From: Phytoactinopolyspora endophytica
GTDB lineage: Bacteria > Actinomycetota > Actinomycetes > Jiangellales > Jiangellaceae
NCBI RefSeq assembly: GCF_004138495.1
Contig: NZ_ML142853.1
Location: forward strand, 375,437 to 390,985
Reading direction: 5' to 3'
Length of the DNA stretch: 15,549 nucleotides
Each line of letters begins with the position of its first letter. Position 1 is the stretch's first letter. This document shows, in pieces, positions 1 through 6,721 of the stretch. The position numbers were made by a program, and so were the translations under genes. Below the pieces are notes generated by a model. The model had not been told where the DNA came from, ran no database searches, and was given only the letters and a program-made list of their open reading frames with translations.

Positions 1-399
1 GTCGGCGGCGCCCGCGTTCTGCTCGCCGACGTTCCACACAAGGGCGGCCGCACCTTCGGGATCCGGGTGGAGGCCGACGGCGCGTCGTTCGCCTACCTCC
101 CCGATCACGATCCTGCCGCCGACCCGAGCCCCGGCACGATGCTCGCTCGCGGCGTCGATGTCCTCCTCCACGACGCCCAGTTCGCCGAGTCCGAACGCGC
201 GACGGCGACGGCATACGGCCACGCGACCGTCGGCGACGCCGTGGACGTTGCTGCTCGCGCCAACGCCGGCCGGCTGGTCCTCATCCACCACGGACCCGGC
301 CGCACCGACGACCAGATCGACGAGCTGGCCGCCCGGGAGGCCGCCGACGCACCCCTTCCGGTCACTGTCGGCCGCGAAGGCGACGTCATCGATCTGTGA
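1..399 (+). CDS. MBL-fold metal-dependent hydrolase, C-terminal part (partial at left edge)
   Basis: The reading frame is open from base 1 and ends at TGA 397-399, giving the last 132 residues; the N-terminal part with the usual HxHxDH metal motif lies outside the window. What is visible fits the C-terminal half of an RNase Z / PhnP-like metallo-beta-lactamase hydrolase. There is a YLPDHD segment, where the Asp after a hydrophobic strand is the usual bridging metal ligand. An LLHDAQF strand follows, then a GHATVGDAVDVA segment resembling the His loop of the RNase Z group, and an LVLIHHGPGRTDD strand carrying the last metal-binding His. Such enzymes hydrolyse phosphodiester or related ester bonds in the cytoplasm with two bound metal ions; the substrate here cannot be told. 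An ATG at 67 exists, but the homologous strand pattern starts before it, so it is not the start. The gene converges on the AbiEi-like gene. Confidence 0.8.
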   Translation, partial: VGGARVLLADVPHKGGRTFGIRVEADGASFAYLPDHDPAADPSPGTMLARGVDVLLHDAQFAESERATATAYGHATVGDAVDVAARANAGRLVLIHHGPGRTDDQIDELAAREAADAPLPVTVGREGDVIDL

Positions 400-445
400 G
401 CCCATCCCTCCTGGCCCGTCGTTGCGCTGAGGCACGCCAAGGACA

Positions 446-468
446 CCGCAAGCGAAACTTGAAGCCAG
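446..468. repeat. 23-nt direct repeat, copy 1
   Basis: This copy matches 1683-1705 at 22 of 23 positions, the single difference being T459 against A1696. The core reads CAAGCGAAAC (449-458). It lies 46 nt after the hydrolase stop codon and 28 nt beyond the stop of the AbiEi-like gene. The two copies are in the same orientation and bracket that gene, with 1,237 bp from copy to copy. It may be an insertion footprint or a shared 3' element. Confidence 0.7.
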
Positions 469-484
469 GACGTCAGGCCGTCCT
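467..484. terminator. Possible weak bidirectional hairpin between convergent genes
   Basis: AGGACG (467-472) can pair with CGTCCT (479-484) across a 6-nt loop, between the stop codons of the two convergent genes. The stem is short and has no T-tract on either side, so it is only a candidate terminator. The position is what makes it plausible. Confidence 0.3.
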
Positions 485-496
485 CGCGAACGCCAT

Positions 497-1516
497 TCAC
501 GCAACCTGCCGATATGTCCGGTTCTCGCGGTACCACGGGCACGGACGGTCACGTGGCGGCCGAGCGGCGATCACGGCTCGGAACCGCTCGGCGAGCCGCC
601 CGCGGTCACGACGAGCGTCCGACCATCCGTACCGGACCACCTCCAGACCGTACTCACGCAGTCGCCACTCCCGCTCTCTCTGGTCTCGGATCACGCGCGC
701 CGCGTCGAGCCGATCGTTGTACTTCAGATCGCCGTCCCCCTCGAACGCCAGCCACCGATCATCGAGAAGGTGATCCGGCCGGAATCGATCGGCGCCAAGG
801 TCCACCCACGCGTTGGAGATCGGCACCGGCAGATCACGTTCGAGGAATGCCAACCGCCCCAGCGTCTCCAGAGCGGACTCCGAGTACGGATCAGCGTGCT
901 CCACAACCCATCGCGCATCCCGCGTCCCGGCCCATCCGCGCTCCATGTCGAGCACGCCGCGCAATTCCTCTCGAGAGGTTCCAAGCGCCAGCACCGCATC
1001 GGCCACCACCAAGGCCTCCTCCCGGCACTCGGTCCGTGCGAGGTCGATGGTCAGGCGGGCATCCGTCAGAATCATGCAGCCGTCGACGACCGTGCGATGC
1101 TCTGGTGGCAGGGTTACCGCACGCACGTCGCCGTGCCGCGAGTTGGTGTCCGTTCCCTCGTCTGACGGGACGGCAACCAGGGGCTTCTCCGGCGGCGCGC
1201 CGATCGTCGGCAGCCCTCGCACTGCAACGGCAGACCATCCAGCGGCGCATGCGTGCGGTCCACAGGCGATCGTGAAGGCCCGCGAACGGAGTGCGAACGC
1301 CTTCCACGACGACACGTCCTCGACGTCCTCCCGGGCCACATAGACACCCCTGGCCAGCCGCACCACCAGTCCGGCTTTCTCTAGGCGCCACAGCCGGGAA
1401 CGTGTGAGGCCACAGTTGGTCCCGGCGGCCACGACGATCAGGCCGTCGCCCGCAGCGAGAAGCTCCTCGACGTCGCGAGGCAAGCGGGACAGCGGTGCGG
1501 ACACGATGTCCATCAT
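497..1516 (-). CDS. Orphan AbiEi-like winged-helix protein with C-terminal PD-(D/E)xK (DUF559-like) domain
   Basis: The product has 339 residues. Residues about 20-62 form a winged-helix segment of the AbiEi antitoxin N-terminal type (two helices, then LVVRLARGVYV as the wing). Residues about 80-200 resemble the middle region of these proteins. Residues about 211-318 look like a very-short-patch-repair/DUF559-type nuclease fold: Glu213 or Glu217 in a first helix, PDHLL with Asp248, then FEGDGDLKY with Glu259 and Lys265 in PD-(D/E)xK order, then a helix rich in Arg/Glu and a final LEVVRYGW strand. In classical type IV systems AbiEi represses its operon and opposes the AbiEii nucleotidyltransferase toxin; no such toxin is present here. 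The start is the first of two adjacent ATGs, with AGGGAGGG at 1530-1537 as a rather distant ribosome site (13 nt). The function, nuclease activity included, is inferred from the motif pattern only. Confidence 0.75.
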   Translation of the reverse strand: MMDIVSAPLSRLPRDVEELLAAGDGLIVVAAGTNCGLTRSRLWRLEKAGLVVRLARGVYVAREDVEDVSSWKAFALRSRAFTIACGPHACAAGWSAVAVRGLPTIGAPPEKPLVAVPSDEGTDTNSRHGDVRAVTLPPEHRTVVDGCMILTDARLTIDLARTECREEALVVADAVLALGTSREELRGVLDMERGWAGTRDARWVVEHADPYSESALETLGRLAFLERDLPVPISNAWVDLGADRFRPDHLLDDRWLAFEGDGDLKYNDRLDAARVIRDQREREWRLREYGLEVVRYGWSDARRDRGRLAERFRAVIAARPPRDRPCPWYRENRTYRQVA

Positions 1517-1555
1517 CGACAGCTTGCAGCCCTCCCTGAAGCTCCAATCGAACTC

Positions 1556-1605
1556 TGTGGAAAACTGCCCGATTCTTCACGGGACAACCGCGACCCTGTG
1601 GATAG
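1556..1605. promoter_or_regulatory. Pair of DnaA-box-like 9-mers upstream of the AbiEi-like gene
   Basis: TGTGGAAAA (1556-1564) and TGTGGATAG (1597-1605) each differ by one base from the DnaA-box complement TGTGGATAA. They stand in the same orientation 41 bp apart, about four helical turns, upstream of the start at 1516. They may be an operator for the gene or for DnaA-type regulation. Chance cannot be ruled out and no convincing -35/-10 pair could be placed. Confidence 0.3.
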
Positions 1606-1657
1606 AACGGTTCCACTCATGCGTGCCGCCCGCTGGAGCCGTGCCTCCTGGCCTGTG

Positions 1658-1695
1658 GTTTCGCTTGGACGTCTCACGAGCGCCGCAAGCGAAAC
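1658..1695. repeat. 10-bp inverted repeat overlapping the second direct-repeat copy
   Basis: GTTTCGCTTG (1658-1667) and CAAGCGAAAC (1686-1695) are perfect inverted copies with an 18-nt spacer. On the minus strand the structure follows the stop of the receiver gene at 1720 by 24 nt, so it could form a hairpin at the end of that transcript. The right arm is part of the 23-nt direct repeat; at copy 1 the matching left arm (421-428) is degenerate, with one mismatch in eight. Confidence 0.55.
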
Positions 1696-1705
1696 ATGAA
1701 GCCAG
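1683..1705. repeat. 23-nt direct repeat, copy 2
   Basis: This is the second copy of the element at 446-468, with one substitution. Read on the minus strand, it begins 14 nt after the stop codon of the stand-alone receiver gene. Copy 1 begins 28 nt after the stop of the AbiEi-like gene, so both copies sit just 3' of a minus-strand gene. Confidence 0.7.
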
Positions 1706-1719
1706 CAGGCACCGAAGGG

Positions 1720-2160
1720 TCAGAAGCCGGGCGGCTGAGTTCCGTCGAAGACGGCCACCAAGACGTCGGGCGTGAGCTCAGTCTTGTGCACGTAGGCGCG
1801 CGCGCCGCAGGTGCCGGCGTCGTCGGGCAGGTCGTCGGCCGAATAGGTCGAGAGCAGCAACACGACGGCGTCAGGCTGCGCGTGCGTGAGCCGCCGAGTC
1901 GCCTCGATGCCGGAGATGCCCGGAAGGTTGATGTCCATCAAGATCAGGGACGGCCGCAATCGGTCGGCCAGCGCCAAAGCGTCCTCACCGGTCGCCGCCT
2001 CCCCCACTACCTGGTAACCGGCGGTGGCGCGTACGACGAAGCGGGCCGCGGCCCGGAACGGTTCCTGGTCGTCCACGACCACTACGCTGATGGCTGGTGC
2101 CTCGGTCTCCAGCCTCGGGGGGATCACAACTTCAGCATCGCATGAGGGATGACAGGCCAC
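1720..2160 (-). CDS. Stand-alone receiver-domain response regulator (no output domain)
   Basis: The 146-residue product is one CheY-like receiver domain of the NarL subtype. It shows the acidic pair Asp30/Asp31 after strand 1 (SVVVVDD), the phosphate-accepting Asp76 in LILMDINLPG, Ser104 in LLLSTYS and Lys126 in AYVHK. There is no helix-turn-helix; the protein stops 20 residues after the Lys. Receiver-only proteins of about this length are a regular actinobacterial family, so this is probably full length and not truncated. Role inferred: a phosphate acceptor or sink, or a protein-protein signalling partner, for nearby kinases. The longest frame starts with GTG at 2160. The first 20 or so residues are not part of the fold and no good ribosome site is visible, so a start further in is possible. 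It lies 18 nt downstream of the hairpin ending the kinase operon and may be reached by readthrough. Confidence 0.85.
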   Translation of the reverse strand: MACHPSCDAEVVIPPRLETEAPAISVVVVDDQEPFRAAARFVVRATAGYQVVGEAATGEDALALADRLRPSLILMDINLPGISGIEATRRLTHAQPDAVVLLLSTYSADDLPDDAGTCGARAYVHKTELTPDVLVAVFDGTQPPGF

Positions 2161-2178
2161 TATCCGGCGGCCACCACA

Positions 2179-2208
2179 CCCGTTGGGGATGCTGGCATCC
2201 CCAACGGG
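2179..2208 (-). terminator. Perfect 13-bp hairpin after the LuxR-type regulator gene
   Basis: CCCGTTGGGGATG (2179-2191) pairs perfectly with CATCCCCAACGGG (2196-2208) across a 4-nt loop. It begins 11 nt after the regulator stop codon (2220-2222). No T-run follows on the minus strand, which is common for actinobacterial terminators. It lies only 18 nt before the start of the receiver gene, so it may work as a partial terminator or transcript-end stabiliser. A protein operator with dyad symmetry is another reading. Confidence 0.75.
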
Positions 2209-2219
2209 CGCCTCGCTGG

Positions 2220-2933
2220 TCAGCCGTGCACCGTTGAGAGGTAGAGCAACACGGCGGTGACCCGCCGGTGCACCTCCGGCTCGCCGGTCAAGCCCAGTTT
2301 GGCGAAGAGCGCGTTGATGTGCTTCTCCACCGCGCGCTCGGTGAGGTACAACGCCGCAGCCACGCCCGCGTTGCTCTTGCCCTGGGCGATCTGCTCCAGC
2401 ACCTCACGCTCACGGGTCGTCAGGCTGGAGAGCGGATCGGCCGCCGGCTTCGCGCCGGCCACCAGAATCTCGACCACCCCTGGGTCGATGACGCTGCCCC
2501 CGGCCGCGACCTGGCGGATCGCGTCGGCCAGCTGGTCGGGCTCGCTGACCCGCTCCTTGAGCAGGTAGGCGCGCCGCCTCGACCCGTGCTCCAGCAGTTT
2601 CAGCGCATACGCCGGCTGCGCGAACTGCGACAGCACGACGACGCCGGTGTCCGGCGCCCGCTCATACAGCCGTGCGGCGGCCTGGATTCCTTCGTCGCCG
2701 AAGCCAGGCGGCATTCGGATGTCGGTGACGACGACGTCCGGGCGGTGCTCCATGGCGGAGGCGAGCAGCGCCTCCAGGTCCCCGACCGCGGCCACCACCT
2801 CGAAGTCGTGGTAAGTCTCGAGGACACGCTGGATCCCCTCGCGCACCAGAAGCACGTCGTCGGCCACCACGAGCCGGATGGTCTGCGCTGTGTCGGGCAC
2901 GCAGGGAGTGTACTGGCCAGCGGTACCGATCAC
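2220..2933 (-). CDS. NarL/LuxR-family two-component response regulator
   Basis: The product has 237 residues. The receiver domain spans about residues 18-140, with Asp25/Asp26, the phosphorylated Asp71 in VVVTDIRMPP, Ser102 in VVVLSQFA and Lys126 in AYLLKERV. The LuxR-type helix-turn-helix spans about residues 168-230 (LTTREREVLEQIAQGKSN, then VEKHINALFAKL). It is a cytoplasmic DNA-binding activator or repressor switched by phosphorylation from a HisKA_3 kinase, and both upstream kinases are of exactly that class. The GTG start (2933-2931) overlaps the TGA of the polytopic kinase (2932-2930) as GTGA, so translation is probably coupled. Its natural target would be the promoter of this permease-kinase operon, outside the window; that is inference. 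It is the last gene before the strong hairpin. Confidence 0.93.
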   Translation of the reverse strand: MIGTAGQYTPCVPDTAQTIRLVVADDVLLVREGIQRVLETYHDFEVVAAVGDLEALLASAMEHRPDVVVTDIRMPPGFGDEGIQAAARLYERAPDTGVVVLSQFAQPAYALKLLEHGSRRRAYLLKERVSEPDQLADAIRQVAAGGSVIDPGVVEILVAGAKPAADPLSSLTTREREVLEQIAQGKSNAGVAAALYLTERAVEKHINALFAKLGLTGEPEVHRRVTAVLLYLSTVHG

Positions 2934-5041
2934 GAGGCATCGAGCCCAACCGGCACCGGAATGTCACCACGGACCACCGTCCCATGGCCAGGCCGGCTCT
3001 GCACAGACAGCGTCCCGCCGAGCGCGCCCACGCGGTCGCGCATGTTGACGAAGCCGTGACTCTCAGCGCCGTGCCCCGGGTCGAACCCAGCCCCGTCGTC
3101 ACACACCTCGAACACCGGCGCGGAGCCGTCCACACGCACCCTGACCACTATCGACGCCGTCGCACCGGCATATTTCCCGGCGTTCTGCATAGCCTCGAGG
3201 CAGCAGAAATACACCGCTGCCTCGGCGCCGGCGTCGAAGCGCCGCTGGGTCTGCACGGCCACGGTGGTCGGCAACGCCGCACGGCTCGCCGCGTGACGCA
3301 GCGCCTCGCCCAGACCGTGGTCACGCAGCAACGGCGGATAGATCCCGTGAGCGAGCTCGCGCAGCTCGTCCACCGTCACCTGAATCTCGGCACGAAGCTC
3401 CTGCAACATCGACCGGACAGCCGCCGGATCATCACCGGCCAGCCGCGCCAGCAGACCCACCTTCACCGCCATGGCCACCAGATGCTGCTGCGCGCCGTCG
3501 TGCAGGTTCCGTTCGATCTCACGACGCGACGCATCCGCCGCCGCGACGATCCGGGCCCGCGACTCCCGGACCTCCACCAGCTGAAGCGCGATGGCCGCCC
3601 GCAGGCCGGCGTTGTCGAGCTCAGGCCGCGCCGCCGCGACGACGGCCTCGACGAGAGGCCGCGGGGTACCGGCACAATCGAAACCGACCCGCGCGATCGG
3701 CCGATCGTGTCCCGTCAACTCGACGTCGTCGGACCCCGGCTGGACCGCCCTCCCCTGGCTCGTCACCCACTCCCGCCGTCCGTCGACCCAGTACGCGACC
3801 CGCAACGTCGGATCTCGGACGGCTTGGCGGAGCACGTGCTCAACCGTGACGTCGGGGGTCGGATCACGGACGTAGGCCCGGACGGTCCGCACAGCCTCGA
3901 AGCGCCGCCGGTTGAAGCGCCGATCCACCATGGCTTGCAGGCGGCGATACGCAGGCCCGGCGACACTGACAGCGGCCAGCGTCGCGACGACGGCGGACAG
4001 TTGCGATCCTCCGGCGGCGGCACCGACGGCGACGACGACCACGATGTACGTCGCCGCCAGCACCGCCGTCACCAGCACATAGGTCAGCGCGCGGCTGAGG
4101 ATCCGGTCGACGTCGAAGAGGTGATATCGGGTGATGGCCAACGCCGTCATCAGCGGGAGCAGCACGACGAAGAGGCCCGCCACGATGCCCAGCACGGCGG
4201 CGTCGTTCGCGTAGGAGGCGACGAACGACGCCGCCACGAAGACGGGAATGAGCACGGCCGCGGGCGCCAGCCACAGCAGCTGCCGGCGAGCGAGGCCGGT
4301 GGCCCGGCGGTATCTGGCGAGCAGGGACACCGCCCCGACGAGCACGCCGAGCGCAGCCGCCATGTCCGCGGCGCCACCTACGTTCTCCGACACCGCGTCG
4401 AGGCCGGAGACGGCGATCGGATTCCGCAAGGACTCGAGCGGCGGATCGAACTCTCCCTCGGACACCAGGGAAGCCAGCAGCGAGACTCCGCCGCTGACAA
4501 CCGTCGCCCACATGAGCACAGCCCAGCGACGGGAGAGCGGGCGGCCGTCCGGGGTCAGATGGAAGATGAGCGCGATCAGGACGAACCACACGACGAAACC
4601 GCCATCGACCACGACGCCCACCACGTCCGCCAGCGGCAGGCTGCCGGGCCGGGCCAGCGCGCCATAGCTCGCGTAACCGGTCAGCGCGGAGCCGACGGCC
4701 ATCACACCACCCAATGCGAGAAAGAGCCAACCGACCGGATGCCGCGGACGCCGCATGGCGAGCCCGGCGCCGACCGTCGACGCACTGACCATCGCCAGAA
4801 CAATCACGATGCCGTCGGCGAGCGACTGCGTCAGATCGGGGCGGCCGGCATCCGTGACCAGATGGTTGAAGAGTAGGTCGACCGGCAGCGAGACCGGGAC
4901 CAGCAGCCACGCCGTCGCCACGCCGATCGAGAGAGTGAGACGCCGGGGCCGACCGGCGGCTGCGGCGTCATGCGCCGGCGCGGTGGCACCCGTTCCGCGC
5001 ACCGTCCGCGTCGACGTCTTCTCAGGCGTGTTCCGGCTCAT
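2930..5041 (-). CDS. Polytopic membrane sensor histidine kinase (HisKA_3/HATPase)
   Basis: The product has 703 residues. Residues about 36-365 hold roughly ten hydrophobic segments, without a large extracellular domain. The block YHLFDVDRILSRALTYVL (306-323) is a recurrent feature of this actinobacterial kinase class. A cytoplasmic linker (about 366-490) precedes the HisKA_3 dimerisation helix with NLHDGAQQH, phosphorylated His514. The ATPase domain follows, with the N box (LEAMQNAGKYA, Asn620), the G1 box DDGAGF (648-653) and a GFVNMRDRVGALGG lid region. It autophosphorylates and passes phosphate to a NarL-type regulator, presumably the next gene, with which it overlaps by 4 nt. Its ATG also overlaps the stop of the GAF kinase as ATGA. 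The catalytic half is almost the same as in that kinase, while the sensor half is unrelated. Few extracellular residues suggest sensing in or at the membrane. Confidence 0.93.
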   Translation of the reverse strand: MSRNTPEKTSTRTVRGTGATAPAHDAAAAGRPRRLTLSIGVATAWLLVPVSLPVDLLFNHLVTDAGRPDLTQSLADGIVIVLAMVSASTVGAGLAMRRPRHPVGWLFLALGGVMAVGSALTGYASYGALARPGSLPLADVVGVVVDGGFVVWFVLIALIFHLTPDGRPLSRRWAVLMWATVVSGGVSLLASLVSEGEFDPPLESLRNPIAVSGLDAVSENVGGAADMAAALGVLVGAVSLLARYRRATGLARRQLLWLAPAAVLIPVFVAASFVASYANDAAVLGIVAGLFVVLLPLMTALAITRYHLFDVDRILSRALTYVLVTAVLAATYIVVVVAVGAAAGGSQLSAVVATLAAVSVAGPAYRRLQAMVDRRFNRRRFEAVRTVRAYVRDPTPDVTVEHVLRQAVRDPTLRVAYWVDGRREWVTSQGRAVQPGSDDVELTGHDRPIARVGFDCAGTPRPLVEAVVAAARPELDNAGLRAAIALQLVEVRESRARIVAAADASRREIERNLHDGAQQHLVAMAVKVGLLARLAGDDPAAVRSMLQELRAEIQVTVDELRELAHGIYPPLLRDHGLGEALRHAASRAALPTTVAVQTQRRFDAGAEAAVYFCCLEAMQNAGKYAGATASIVVRVRVDGSAPVFEVCDDGAGFDPGHGAESHGFVNMRDRVGALGGTLSVQSRPGHGTVVRGDIPVPVGLDAS

Positions 5042-6705
5042 GTCCGATCGGCTTCCTCGGCCGGCGCCGTCTGCGCCACCGGCATCGAGCCGCGGACCAC
5101 GGTGCCTTGACCCGGAGCACTCGTGACGGACAGCGTCCCGCCCAGCGCCCCGACCCGGTCTCGCATGTTGACGAAGCCGTGGCCACTGTCTCCGGCCACG
5201 GCGTTGAACCCGGCGCCGTCGTCACGCACCTCGAGCACCAAGGCACCGTCGGCCACCCACACTTTCACCACGGCCGACGCACCCTCACCTGCGTGCTTGC
5301 CGGCGTTCTGCAGGGCCTCCAGGCAGCAGAAGTACACCGCCGCCTCCGCTGCCGCATCGAATCTCCGGTCGGTCTCCACCGACACGGTGGTCGGCAACAC
5401 CGCACGGCTCGCCGCGTTCCGCAGCGCCTCGCCGAGACCGTGATCCCGCAACAACGGCGGGTAGATCCCGTGCGCAAGCTCACGCAGCTCGTTCACCGTC
5501 ACCTGAATCTGCTCTCGGAGCTCTTCCAACATCGCCCGAACGGTCTCCGGGTCGTCACCGGCCAGCCGCGCCAGCAGCCCCACCTTGACCGCCATCGCAA
5601 CGAGATGCTGCTGAGCGCCGTCGTGCAGATTCCGCTCGATCTCACGACGAGACGCATCCGCCGCCGCCACGATCCGGGCCCGCGACGCCTGCAGCTCGAC
5701 GTTGCGTTCCTTCAGCTCGTCCAGTGACGCCTGAAGGGCCGTGTCCAGCGAGACGTTGTGCAATGCGAGCCCCACCTGCCGGGCGAGCTCGGTCAGGACG
5801 CGGTCATCGTCATCGGAGAATCCAGCCGCATCCGGGGCACGGGCCACGACCAATAGGCCCAGCAGCTTGCCGAGGTGGGTGACGGGAGCGATCCGGACGG
5901 CGACGTGACCAGTCTCCTGGTGCGCATCCAGCACCTGTCCAGCCTGCTCACTTCCAGGCCGCCCCCGCCCAGGCCGCCCCTGCCCGGCCAGCACCTGCGG
6001 CAACCAGACCTCGGCCCAGGCGTTGCCGGACACCCGCGCCGCACTTACCGCCGCCAGCTCGGCCACGCCGAGAGTGATCCGGGTGCGCGGACGCTCCGGC
6101 ACGGACACGGCGCGCTCGAGGACGCCGTCGCTGCCGGTCCAGACCTCGGCGCCCAGGGGGCCCATGGTGGTATGCAATGTCTCGGTCAGCTGCAGGAGCA
6201 GCTCGTCCATGGGGACCGCCCGGGTCATCCGGCTGCCGAAAGTCTCCAGCACACTCCTGGCCGGCCGACGACGCGGGCCGGACCAGCCGCGGACCAGGTC
6301 GCGCAGCCGCACTCGGACCGGCCCCGCAAGCAGCACCGACACCAGCCCCGCGATCATCGACAGGCCGAGCACCCGCTGTTCCGTCCCTTCCACGTCATCG
6401 CCGAGGCCGACGACGATCACCAGGTACACGGCCAGCACCATCACCAGCAGCCCGCCCACGACCACGGTGGCTCCGAACACCGCGGTCGCGTGCCGCCGCA
6501 GGCGTGCCGAGACCGTCGCGGCCACGGCCACCGGGGTCACCAGCAGGCCGCTCAGGGCCCACGGCATCAGCGAGTCGGGCACGTCCAGCAGCACGTGCAG
6601 CATCCACAGCGCCACCGCCACGACGAAGACGACGAGAGCACCCCACGCCACCCATAGGGCACGGTCGCGGCGAGCGCGGGCCCGTCCCGGGTCGATCCTG
6701 CTCAT
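5038..6705 (-). CDS. Membrane sensor histidine kinase with GAF domain (HisKA_3/HATPase)
   Basis: The product has 555 residues from the ATG at 6705. Four membrane segments lie at about residues 17-40, 46-67, 73-101 and 111-131. A GAF-like domain spans about 150-318 and contains a Gly/Arg/Pro-rich repeat at about 241-250. A short coiled-coil linker (319-345) follows, then the HisKA_3 helix with NLHDGAQQH (phosphorylated His361). The ATPase domain has its N box at Asn467 (LEALQNAGKHA), the DDGAGF box at 495-500 and a GFVNMRDRVGALGG region. The frame is open upstream to 6927, but that extension runs through the end of the permease gene and is rich in Cys/Trp/Arg. GGAGGGG (6713-6719) stands 7 nt before this ATG, so it is the real start. 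The gene lies 16 nt after the permease stop and overlaps the next kinase by 4 nt. The GAF domain probably senses a small ligand or redox state; which one is not evident. Confidence 0.92.
   Translation of the reverse strand: MSRIDPGRARARRDRALWVAWGALVVFVVAVALWMLHVLLDVPDSLMPWALSGLLVTPVAVAATVSARLRRHATAVFGATVVVGGLLVMVLAVYLVIVVGLGDDVEGTEQRVLGLSMIAGLVSVLLAGPVRVRLRDLVRGWSGPRRRPARSVLETFGSRMTRAVPMDELLLQLTETLHTTMGPLGAEVWTGSDGVLERAVSVPERPRTRITLGVAELAAVSAARVSGNAWAEVWLPQVLAGQGRPGRGRPGSEQAGQVLDAHQETGHVAVRIAPVTHLGKLLGLLVVARAPDAAGFSDDDDRVLTELARQVGLALHNVSLDTALQASLDELKERNVELQASRARIVAAADASRREIERNLHDGAQQHLVAMAVKVGLLARLAGDDPETVRAMLEELREQIQVTVNELRELAHGIYPPLLRDHGLGEALRNAASRAVLPTTVSVETDRRFDAAAEAAVYFCCLEALQNAGKHAGEGASAVVKVWVADGALVLEVRDDGAGFNAVAGDSGHGFVNMRDRVGALGGTLSVTSAPGQGTVVRGSMPVAQTAPAEEADRT
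5955..5984. repeat. 15-bp tandem duplication inside the GAF kinase gene
   Basis: Two 15-bp units (5955-5969 and 5970-5984) differ by one base, C against T near the end. They encode a GRP-rich loop in the GAF domain, between EVWLPQVLAG and the SEQAG segment. The unit length keeps the reading frame, so the loop could change length by replication slippage. Confidence 0.75.
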
Positions 6706-6712
6706 GATCAAT

Positions 6713-6719
6713 CCCCTCC
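6713..6719 (-). promoter_or_regulatory. Shine-Dalgarno site that fixes the GAF kinase start
   Basis: On the minus strand GGAGGGG occupies 6719-6713, followed by a 7-nt spacer and ATG at 6705. It lies wholly in the 16-nt gap after the permease stop (6722). This favours the 555-residue product over the longer open frame that starts within the permease gene. Confidence 0.85.
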
Positions 6720-6721
6720 GT

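Noticed and set aside
1556..1605. A replication origin suggested by the DnaA-like boxes
   Set aside because: There are only two imperfect boxes, no dnaA or dnaN gene nearby and no AT-rich unwinding region.
1720..1722. Truncation of the receiver gene by the neighbouring insertion, with loss of a helix-turn-helix
   Set aside because: Receiver-only proteins ending shortly after the conserved Lys are a normal actinobacterial family, and no remnant of a LuxR domain is seen in 1517-1719.
2984..4876. Open frame of 630 codons on the plus strand
   Set aside because: It is antisense to the polytopic kinase, rich in Arg, His, Gln and Gly, with no recognisable fold or motif.
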